This document shows, piece by piece, positions 1-8,209 of a stretch of 64,000 nucleotides of DNA. The notes beneath the pieces are model-generated. The model was not told the origin of the DNA, did not search any database, and was given only the letters and a program-made list of their open reading frames with translations. A program made the translations under genes and the position numbers. Source of the stretch: Tranzscheliella williamsii (Eukaryota; Basidiomycota; Ustilaginomycetes; Ustilaginales; Ustilaginaceae); the NCBI GenBank assembly GCA_023212725.1, contig JALBYF010000043.1, positions 96,579 to 160,578 of the forward strand, given 5' to 3'. The number at the start of each line of letters is the position of its first letter. Position 1 is the stretch's first letter.

Positions 1-325
1 TCCACCGATCAAGGTGATCGTTGTGGAAGGCAAGGAAGACATTACCATCAAGATCAGCGATGAAGGTGGAGGAATTCCAAGAAGCGAGATGGCACTTGTC
101 TGGACGTATATGTACACGACAGCGCAGTCGGAGGATCTGGATCCCGAGTTCAGCGCTTCGGACTTCAAGGCGCCTATGGCTGGTTTCGGCTACGGCCTTC
201 CGCTGGCAAGGCTCTACGCGCGCTACTTTGGAGGCGACCTGAAGCTGATCTCGATGGAGGGATACGGCACTGACGTCTACATGCACCTGAATCGGCTATC
301 GTCGAGCAGCGAGCCTCTGCCGTAG
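1..325 (+). CDS. Pyruvate dehydrogenase kinase, C-terminal end (partial)
   Basis: The reading frame is open from the left edge (codons start at base 2) to TAG at 323-325. It encodes the end of the GHKL ATP-binding domain of a mitochondrial PDK/BCKDK-type kinase. Visible are the G1-box DEGGGIPR, the loop GFGYGLPLAR (G2-box) and the ending GYGTDVYMHLNRL, all typical of this family, which phosphorylates and inactivates the pyruvate dehydrogenase E1alpha subunit in the mitochondrial matrix. The N-terminal helical domain and most of the ATP site lie outside the window, so the start, introns and targeting peptide cannot be judged. The branched-chain kinase is an alternative, but the fold and ending fit PDK well. 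The frame stays open after the stop and encodes an animal-PDK-like tail (next entry). Confidence 0.9.
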   Translation, partial: PPIKVIVVEGKEDITIKISDEGGGIPRSEMALVWTYMYTTAQSEDLDPEFSASDFKAPMAGFGYGLPLARLYARYFGGDLKLISMEGYGTDVYMHLNRLSSSSEPLP

Positions 326-700
326 GAATACCTCAGGTCCAAATACGGCTGGAAGCACAACCGCACCATCCGTGAGATCGAAGCCAAGGAGAGGGCCGTG
401 TCGAAGGAGCAAGCGGGCAAGGCAAGGCCGGAGCCGTCGAGCTTGGACCTGCCCGCGTTCCCGTACCCGCATCCGCCCTCGCATCCCGGCCTCTTTGAGC
501 ACGGCCGTTTTGGACCTGCCTCCCCTGCAGCAGGAGGGGGGGCGTTCGGATTCCTGCTAGCCCTACTGCCCAAAAAGTGGCAGACCAGGTGGGGGTCGGT
601 GGACCAGCGGCAGTCCGGGGAGCGCAATGCCGCGGCGCATCCCTCGGCCCTGCCTCCGGCACCACCCACCCGCAACGGCTCTGCCAACCGGACCATCTGA
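326..700 (+). other. In-frame extension of the kinase after its TAG stop
   Basis: Directly after TAG 323-325 the same frame is open for 124 codons to TGA at 698-700. It begins EYLRSKYGWKHNRTIREIE. In animal PDKs the residues after the catalytic domain read LP-x-(Y/F)-NKSAWRHY-x-T-x-x-E, so the position and pattern (aromatic, K, W, H, T, E) match the known C-terminal tail. Later residues are Pro/Ala/Gly-rich with no recognised domain. The tail could be reached by stop readthrough, or be the relic of a longer protein cut by one nonsense change such as CAG to TAG. Ending near SSSEPL is, from memory, also normal for some ascomycete PDKs, so the short form may be functional. Confidence 0.5.
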
Positions 701-945
701 CCACCCAGGGCGTCTCTCTCTTACCACCCGTCCCTATGCCCCGCCCATGTATGTACAGTACGCAACTCCCATACCATGCAAACCATATCGCAACGAAACT
801 GTTCGCCGGTCGAGATTGCTCCTGAATCTGTCAGACACTCAGTCACACCCCGCTCACTCCGCTCACTCAGCCAGTGTCAATGCTACGCTGCCGCCACTAT
901 GAGGGATGTCGAGTGGGGAGTGGAGCTGACAATCCTACTTTGTGA

Positions 946-982
946 GTGGATCACAAGTGGATCACAAGTGGATCACAGGTGG
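946..982. repeat. Short tandem repeat, 11-bp unit
   Basis: Three direct copies of an 11-bp unit, gtggatcacaa at 946-956 and 957-967 and gtggatcacag at 968-978, are followed by a partial fourth (gtgg). It lies in the non-coding interval between the kinase and the ABC transporter. No function can be assigned; it could be a cluster of factor sites or a neutral microduplication. Confidence 0.85.
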
Positions 983-1896
983 ACGATATCTTGGCTCGGC
1001 CGTGTGGAGGATGGCCAGACAAGGTGGGTCACGTGTGTGAGGCATCTTGGTTAGGCCGAGGTGGAGTCGAGTGGAGGGGGAGGGATGAGGGTGGAGGATA
1101 CGGTAGCGCATGTTTTGAAAGCGGCCCAGGAATTCGCCGGTGGCGCTTCCGCTGCGGGTCTGCGCTTCATTGATTGGGCGGTACCGACGGGGCTCGAATC
1201 GCGAGTGGCTGCGGCGACCGCTAGACCCGCGCGCAACAGCGAGACGTGCGAAGTGTCAGCGGAAGAAACGGCCGCATGTCGATCGCACCGTGTGGATGCA
1301 AATGCAGAACCGGCCGAGCGTTGCGCTATCGATCCAAAGCTCCGATAAGGCGCAGCCACCGGAAATCAACAGACGGCTATCCAAATCCGCGCCAATCTCC
1401 GATCGAGTCAAGTCCGCACCAAATTGCGTCTTGGCAACGAGTCACGCTTGTGTCATTCCCAATCGCATACATCTGCCCGGATCCCGCATCGTTAAGATTA
1501 TTACTATTATGAGCTGCCGCGCGTCACAGAACGTTCTGACAGCACTTCAGTACGGCCCGTAACATGACTTGTGACGTGACTCGGTGCTCTTGCCGTATTC
1601 ATTGCGGTTGTGGCGCGCCGTGATTGAGAGCAACAGGCATCGCCGGCAGCCGGGCTCAGCAACGCCAGAGGAAGCGCAATACGCGCCTCCCAAATTGCGC
1701 CTTGCGTCTCGCGGTATGCTAATCGAGGGCTGCGGTCTTGGACCCGGTGAGTTGGGTGGAGTTCTTTGACGCATGCAGGGGAAATGGAGAGACGGACTCG
1801 CACTTGTGGAGTTTCCGGACATTTCTGCCGGTCTTCCACTATCTACATTGCCGCGACGGTGAAGCAAAACTGTCAAAAAACTCTGGGACCGTCCAG

Positions 1897-1904
1897 TATA
1901 TATT
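1897..1904 (+). promoter_or_regulatory. TATA-like box of the ABC transporter gene
   Basis: The sequence tatatatt stands about 190 bp before the ATG at 2091. It is the only strong TATA-like element near the gene. Confidence 0.45.
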
Positions 1905-2090
1905 GGAAGGCCGTGGATGTGTCAGCACCGATACGACCTTACGCCCCCCCGCCCAGTTGACTCCGATCCGTCTGCCTCCCTACATCTGCAACGGTATTGA
2001 GTAGCGACCCGGACGTCGTCGTCCCTCTTTCGATTCGATTCGGTTTAGTTTGTGGTCTTCTCGCTTTTGCATTGCTCGTCGCTTGTGACC

Positions 2091-5000
2091 ATGACTTCGA
2101 CCCATGCGGCTCCCGGCGTGGATAAGGCGGGCGCAACCGCCGCCATGGCCACGTCGCAACTTCAAGGGGGTCCTCAGATTCCCCCGCAGGAGGGCGCCAA
2201 TGCCCGGTCCGCCGATCTCCTGAGCCGTCAGACCAGTACCGGCACGTGGGGTGAGCCAGCAAGCGGTGAGCACGTCGATGTCGACCAGGCTATGCACGAA
2301 TTCGGCCTGGCCAGACAGTCGTCGCGCAATTCGCAGAGGAGTGCCAATGCTGCTGCATCGCCTTCCACCGGCGGCCCAGCCTCCTTCCTTGGCAGCACCG
2401 CGCTCGGCCGCGCCTTCAGCGGCGACCGCAAAACATCCAGGATCAACGAGAACGAGCCAGACATCGAGGCCAACAACGCCGATGATGACGACAGCAGCAC
2501 CACTTCGCCCACCCAAGACGAGTTCGACCTGGGCAAATGGCTCCTCAGCCGCAGCGCCCAAGCGCAGCAAGAAGGCATCGACTCTGGTAAGCCCGTAGGC
2601 ATGCTCTGGCGCGACGTCTCCATCACCGCACCAGGCACCGGTGGCGGCGGCATCTTTGTCAAGACCCTCCCTATCGCTATCACCAACACCGCATGGAGGG
2701 ATCCCATCGGCATTCTCACTACCCTTATCCCACCTCTCGGCAAGCTCTTGACCCCAAAGAACATGCCTACCACCTACCTCCTCCAGAATGCCAGTGGTGT
2801 GCTCAAGCCAGGCGAGATGCTCCTCGTCCTCGGCCGACCCGGCTCCGGCTGTTCTACCGCCCTCAGAGCGATCACCTCCAAGAATCACACCAACGTCACC
2901 AGTTCCGGAAGGATTCTGTACGGCGGCCTGACTCCAGACGAAGTCAACCGCAAGTACCGCGGCGAGGTCGTCTTCGTCGACGAGGAAGACACCCACTTTC
3001 CGACGCTTACCGTGGGTCAGACGCTCGAGTTTGCACTTCGAAACAAGGTACCGCATCGATCGAGGCGGATGAAGGGCGAGTCGCGCCAGCAGTTTATCGA
3101 GACCTGCATCGAGGTGATGCTCAAGATGTTTGCCATGTCACATGTTCGCGACACCATTGTGGGCGACCAGGCGGTGCGGGGTGTCTCTGGCGGCGAGCGC
3201 AAGCGGACGACCATCTCCGAGGCGCTCGCGACGCGTGCCAGTGTCATCGCCTGGGACAACTCGACGCGGGGCCTAGATGCCTCGACGGCGCTCGACTATG
3301 CGCGCTCGCTGCGCATCATCACCGACATCGCCCAGCGCTCCACGATCGCAACGCTCTACCAGGTCTCGGAAAGCATCTACGACCTCTTTGACCGCGTCGC
3401 CGTGATCGATGAGGGCAGATGCATCTACTATGGCCCGCGCAAATGCGCGCGCTCCTACTTCTACGAGCTCGGCTACGACGCACCCACCCGTCAGACCACC
3501 GCCGACTTTGTCACCGCCCTCACCGACCAAAACCAGGTGCTCTACCGCGAAGGCTGGCAGGACCGCGCCCCCAAAACCGCCGCCGACCGCGAACGCGCCT
3601 GGCACCAGAGCCCGCTCTACGAACAGCTCGTCGCTGAGATGCACTCCTACGAACAGCATCTCGCCCAGTCCGAACAGGCCACCCAGCTCAAACACACTGT
3701 TCGCTCCGAAAAACGCAAGGGCGTCAACAAGGGTTCCAGCTACACTGTCAACTATTGGGATCAGGTCGTCAGCTGCATGTGGCGCCAGCTCCTGATCAAG
3801 TGGGGCGCGCGCGGCGATCTCTACGTCAAGCTCTTTACCATTATCTCGGTCTCATTCATGATCGCCTCGCTCTTCTACAACCAGCCGTACGATTCCGAGG
3901 GGGTCTTCACTCGCGGCGGTATTCTCCTCTTCGCCTGCCTTTTCAACGGCTGGCTGCAGCTTTCCGAGTCGTTCGAAGCAGTGGCCGGCCGGCCGATGCT
4001 GGCCAGGCATCAGCAGTTTGCCTTTTACCGTCCGTCGGCCGTGGTGGTCGCTAGGGCGTTGGTGGATATCCCGTTTCTCTTGATCCAGTGCTTCCTCTCG
4101 TCGATTATCATTTACTTCCTCGCCAACCTGCGCAGGGATGCCGGTGCGTTCTGGATCTTCTATGTTTTCTGCTTCCTCTCAGCATACAGCTTGACGGCGC
4201 TCTACCGCATGTGCGCCGCCTTCTCGCCCGGCTTCAACGAGGCGATCCGCTTCTCCGTCCTGTCGCTCAATCTGCTTATCATTTGGGTAGGCTACGTGCT
4301 GCGTCGGCCACAGATGAACTGGCTCGTCTGGCTCAACTACGCACAGCCCATCTCGTACGCCTTCGAGGGCTTCCTGGCCAACGAGCTCAACTACGACATC
4401 CAGTGCAATCCTTCGCAGATCGTTCCGTTCGGCGAGGTCAGGGATCCGGCGTATCAGACCTGCGCCCTGACCGGTGGCCTGCCCGGCTCGCTGGTCGTCC
4501 CCAGCGCCGACTACCTCTCCACCACCTTTGGCTACTCGCGCAGCAACATTGGCAGGAACGTGGGCGTGGTCATCGCCTTTGTCGTTGCCTACCTGATCCC
4601 TACCATCATTGGCGCAGAGATCATGAACTTTGGCGGCGCCGGCGGTGGTGTTACCGTGTTTGCCCGCACCAAGGCCGCCCAAAACCACGTTAAAGGAATC
4701 GCTCCCGCCAAGGCCGACGATATCGAAGAAAAGGCGGCCGCCAACGCTGCCGTCGCTCCGGGCTGTGACTCGGCCGGCAGTGTGACCCGCGCCAATTCGC
4801 CGTCATCGGCTGGCAAGAAGGCGGGCGCGGGCTGCGACGACAAGCAGACGCAGGTCAAGACTGCCCAAGAGCTTGACAGCCGGGCCATCTTTACGTTTAA
4901 GGATGTCTCTCTGACACTGCCCACCGGCCGGAAGCTGCTCGACGACATCACCGGCTATGTCAAGCCAGGCACCATCACCGCGTTGATGGGTGCATCGGGT

Positions 5001-6833
5001 GCCGGCAAGACCACCCTGTTGACGTCGCTCTCGCAGCGCGGGGTGGCTGGTGCTCTGACCGGAGAGATTCTGGTCGACGGAAAGCCGCTCGGGCCGGGTT
5101 TCCAGCGAGGAACCGGCTTTGTCCTCCAGGGTGATATCCACCTCGCCTCGCAGACGGTCCGCGAGGCGATTGAGTTTTCGGCTCTGTTGCGGCAGCCGGC
5201 CGAGGTTCCGCGCGCGGAGAAGCTAGCAGATGCACGACGTGCGATTGAGCTGCTGGAGCTCGAAGATCTGCAGGACGCCCTCATCGGTGTTCCTGGCTTT
5301 GGCCTCGGCGTCGAGCGACGAAAGAGGGTGACGATCGCCGTGGAGCTGGCGGCGAAACCCGACCTGCTCCTTTTCCTCGACGAGCCTACCTCGGGTCTCG
5401 ACTCGGCGGGAGCCGCGTCCATTGTCCGCCTCATTCGTCGCCTCGCCAGCGAGGGGCAGGCCATCCTGTGCACCATCCATCAACCCAGCGCGCTCCTGTT
5501 CGAGGCATTTGACAATCTGCTCCTGCTCCAGCCCGGCGGACGGACTGCCTACTTTGGGCAGATCGGGCACGAAATGGCTCGCGGATCCGACAGGGTGCGC
5601 GAGTACTTTGAGCGCAACGGCGCCCGAGCCTGCCCCCCCTCCACCAACGTGGCCGAGTACATGCTCGAGGTGGTGGCACAGAAATCGGGCAAGCCGTGGT
5701 CCGAACGTTGGAAGGCATCCCCCGAGGCCAGAGCATTGCGGACCACGGTGGACGAGATCAATGCCGACAGGGCGACGCGGCCCGCCATCGACGATGGCCG
5801 CGGCAACCGCGAATACTCGGCTACGCTGCGGACGCAGATCGTAGAATGCACAAAGCGACAGTTCAGGGACCTCTGGAGAGATGCCCCCTTTGCGTACGGT
5901 GTCCTCTTCTCCAATATTGTCACTGGCTTTGCCGCTGGAGGTGGTTTCGCCCATCTCGGAACTTCGCCCACCGATCTACAGTACCGAGTCTTTGTCATCT
6001 TCCTCGTCATCCTCAACTTCCCGGCAACCGTGAACTCGATCATCTCGAAGTTTTGGGAGATGCGCATCACATTTACGGTACGAGAAGCGCCATCGAAGAC
6101 CTACTCCTGGATCGCTTTCATGACGGCTTTCGTGGCGGTCTCGATTCCGATTGCGCTGGTGGCGTCGGTGCTGTTCTTTTTGCCGTCGTTCTTCCTGCCC
6201 TTCTATAGTCAGCCGTCGGGTGTTGCCGGGCTTTGGTTCCTGATGATCTTCTTTGTGACGTGCTACGAGATGTTTTTCTCACTGGCACTGGCAGCGGCGT
6301 GCCCGACGCCAGTGACGGCGGCGAACCTGCTGCCGTTCCTGCTGCCGTTTATTGCGATTGTCAATGGGGTGATCAAGCCCAAGGCGACGTTGCCGGCGCC
6401 GTGGTCGGGGTTGATCTATGCCAATCCGCTGTACTGGTACGTGCGGTCGATGGTGGCCAACATCATGCACGACGTGCCCGTACGGTGCGTGCAGGAGGAC
6501 CTGGCCATCTTTGACGCACCTGCCGGCCAGACGTGCGGCCAGTACGCGCTCGAGTGGGTGCAGTCGGTCGGCGGCCAGCTGCTCAACCCCGACGCATCCA
6601 CCAGCTGCTCCTTCTGCCAGTACCAGCTCGGCGACCAGTTCGCCGCCACCCTCGGCGCCACCTGGGGCTTCCGCTGGAAGGGCGTCGGCATCGTCGCCGG
6701 CTACGCCATTGGCCAGCTCTTCCTCGCCTACGCCGCCTACTGGTACTTTACCGAGAAAGGCTACGGCCTCGGCGCCGGCCTCATCCCCTCGCTCGTCAAC
6801 AAGGTCAAGAGCCGCGGCAAGGGCAGGAACTAA
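2091..6833 (+). CDS. PDR-type (ABCG) ATP-binding cassette multidrug transporter
   Basis: Intronless, 1580 aa. A full-size fungal pleiotropic drug resistance pump of the plasma membrane, arranged NBD1-TMD1-NBD2-TMD2. NBD1 has the PDR-typical Walker A GRPGSGCSTAL with Cys replacing Lys (about 248-258), signature VSGGERKRTT (365-374) and degenerate Walker B AWDNSTRGLD. NBD2 has a canonical Walker A GASGAGKTT (967-975), a degenerate signature LGVERRKRVTI and Walker B FLDEPTSGLDS (DEPTS from 1097). This asymmetry is normal for the family: one site hydrolyses ATP and the other mainly binds it. Two six-helix membrane blocks follow the NBDs. The first about 130 residues are hydrophilic and Ser-rich. 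I chose the ATG at 2091 (context gaccATGa) because the more upstream in-frame start would be GTG. Substrates (azoles, other xenobiotics or host compounds) cannot be read from the sequence. Confidence 0.95.
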   Translation: MTSTHAAPGVDKAGATAAMATSQLQGGPQIPPQEGANARSADLLSRQTSTGTWGEPASGEHVDVDQAMHEFGLARQSSRNSQRSANAAASPSTGGPASFLGSTALGRAFSGDRKTSRINENEPDIEANNADDDDSSTTSPTQDEFDLGKWLLSRSAQAQQEGIDSGKPVGMLWRDVSITAPGTGGGGIFVKTLPIAITNTAWRDPIGILTTLIPPLGKLLTPKNMPTTYLLQNASGVLKPGEMLLVLGRPGSGCSTALRAITSKNHTNVTSSGRILYGGLTPDEVNRKYRGEVVFVDEEDTHFPTLTVGQTLEFALRNKVPHRSRRMKGESRQQFIETCIEVMLKMFAMSHVRDTIVGDQAVRGVSGGERKRTTISEALATRASVIAWDNSTRGLDASTALDYARSLRIITDIAQRSTIATLYQVSESIYDLFDRVAVIDEGRCIYYGPRKCARSYFYELGYDAPTRQTTADFVTALTDQNQVLYREGWQDRAPKTAADRERAWHQSPLYEQLVAEMHSYEQHLAQSEQATQLKHTVRSEKRKGVNKGSSYTVNYWDQVVSCMWRQLLIKWGARGDLYVKLFTIISVSFMIASLFYNQPYDSEGVFTRGGILLFACLFNGWLQLSESFEAVAGRPMLARHQQFAFYRPSAVVVARALVDIPFLLIQCFLSSIIIYFLANLRRDAGAFWIFYVFCFLSAYSLTALYRMCAAFSPGFNEAIRFSVLSLNLLIIWVGYVLRRPQMNWLVWLNYAQPISYAFEGFLANELNYDIQCNPSQIVPFGEVRDPAYQTCALTGGLPGSLVVPSADYLSTTFGYSRSNIGRNVGVVIAFVVAYLIPTIIGAEIMNFGGAGGGVTVFARTKAAQNHVKGIAPAKADDIEEKAAANAAVAPGCDSAGSVTRANSPSSAGKKAGAGCDDKQTQVKTAQELDSRAIFTFKDVSLTLPTGRKLLDDITGYVKPGTITALMGASGAGKTTLLTSLSQRGVAGALTGEILVDGKPLGPGFQRGTGFVLQGDIHLASQTVREAIEFSALLRQPAEVPRAEKLADARRAIELLELEDLQDALIGVPGFGLGVERRKRVTIAVELAAKPDLLLFLDEPTSGLDSAGAASIVRLIRRLASEGQAILCTIHQPSALLFEAFDNLLLLQPGGRTAYFGQIGHEMARGSDRVREYFERNGARACPPSTNVAEYMLEVVAQKSGKPWSERWKASPEARALRTTVDEINADRATRPAIDDGRGNREYSATLRTQIVECTKRQFRDLWRDAPFAYGVLFSNIVTGFAAGGGFAHLGTSPTDLQYRVFVIFLVILNFPATVNSIISKFWEMRITFTVREAPSKTYSWIAFMTAFVAVSIPIALVASVLFFLPSFFLPFYSQPSGVAGLWFLMIFFVTCYEMFFSLALAAACPTPVTAANLLPFLLPFIAIVNGVIKPKATLPAPWSGLIYANPLYWYVRSMVANIMHDVPVRCVQEDLAIFDAPAGQTCGQYALEWVQSVGGQLLNPDASTSCSFCQYQLGDQFAATLGATWGFRWKGVGIVAGYAIGQLFLAYAAYWYFTEKGYGLGAGLIPSLVNKVKSRGKGRN

Positions 6834-8209
6834 ACCCCTCGACGCCTGCTACTCGATCGACGTACCTCTCTCTCACTTGGCACACAAACACCCTCATTGG
6901 ATTGTATTCTCTCTATCTACTCTCTGCTAATTTTCTCCTGGGCGCCGTTAACGGCTGCAGCCGTTCCACACAGAAGTGATACACGGCAGTGGCTGCATGT
7001 GGGGCTTGCGATTGGCACCCTCGAAGGCGCGAGCGTGTGATGGTGGAACGGGCCCGCTTTCAATAGCAAACGGAAGTGGTGAGGTGGCAAGCCCTCTGAT
7101 CGCCGGTCCCCGTTACTGCGGCGGCGGTTGCGAGTGGCAGGATCGCCATCAACAGAGAATCGGGAGAGGATCGGGCCCCCACGCTTCACTCTCCCCACTG
7201 CGCATTCCAGAGGCGGAACGGAACTGCGACGCAAGTGCCAGGTGCGTCTTGTCTTGAAATGTACTTGGCTCAGTGAATAAGGCGTGGGGTGAAGTACCTG
7301 ACAGTATTCGTATTTATTTTATTGTATTCGGCTATTTTGGATAACTGGCGACGGTTAGTATTGGGATTAGACCCGCCAGCGATTCATTTGGCGCGTTGTA
7401 TTTAGGATGGGTTGGCTTGGGCCCCTCTCCAGACGGCGGGTGACAGCACAGTCCCTTAGTCTTTGTCCCAATCGCAATGCTAATCTTGAAGTGATGCTGC
7501 CAACGGCTTGTCAAGCTGCCCAAGTCGAGATCTGTTGTGTTGCGCGCGCCTTTAGCTTGGCTTGCTTGTGTTCCTGCTCGACGTGCGTGCAGCATTCAGA
7601 AAGCATCCACTCTACCCTCACTCGGTGCACCTTTTCTTTTCCCATCAGAGCCTTGCCTCTGCCATATCACCCCTCGCCGTCGTCGTCTTCCTTCACGATT
7701 CCTCCACGCCGCGCTAAGCCGCAGTCGCTCCTAGCACGCTCGCCCAGCATAGTACACTGCAACACCGCGTTGGTCTCTGCTTTCCTCAACCTTGGCCCAG
7801 TGCGACCCCGACCCACCCAAATCCCCACCCTTCTCGTCCTCTTGCTTACTCTCTTCCTCTCCCTTCTTTCAGTACACCTTCGCTCCTTCATCCTTCACCC
7901 CGCTCGCCGAGTCTGCCTTGACGCAACGTTGCAAGCCGCAGCCAGATACCAGCAACGTGTCTTTCAGTGAACTCCAAGCTTGAGCAGCAACTCCAGCGCA
8001 GTCCAAGTAAAGTACGGCGCAAGATACTACTAGCTTCCTCCTTGCTCTGCTACGTCGACATTATTTATCTGCGCATCTAGGCCGCTGATAGAACCGCAAC
8101 GACATAGACCGCCCCGTCTTGATACTGTGTTGATAATCGCGGGGCAGCACCATCCTGCTCGCTTCCAGCCATACCTCTCGTAGCCCATCCTGCAGCGGGC
8201 TTGCCCGTC
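6834..8209. other. Intergenic region and long leader of the HSF-type gene
   Basis: No gene is supported. A pyrimidine-rich stretch (about 7600-7900) and an AT-rich patch (about 7303-7330) suggest a promoter and long 5' leader for the factor starting at 8210. A GT..AG pair at 8007 and 8195 (donor gtaaagt, acceptor ctgcag just before the ATG) could be a 5'-UTR intron; this is inference only. Confidence 0.5.

Larger units (their letters stand above)
701..2090. other. Intergenic region upstream of the ABC transporter
   Basis: No convincing gene is seen. The short frames here lack motifs and do not have the codon bias of neighbouring genes. The interval holds the 11-bp tandem repeat at 946-982 and a TATA-like sequence at 1897-1904, and presumably the 3' end of the kinase transcript and the transporter promoter. 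Confidence 0.6.

Noticed and set aside
1180..1215. Sequence ggggctcgaatcgcgag resembling a tRNA T-loop
   Set aside because: No paired five-base T-stem, anticodon arm or acceptor stem could be built around it.
1980..3056. 358-codon minus-strand frame over the ABC transporter start
   Set aside because: Mostly overlaps the pump's coding sequence and shows no domain.
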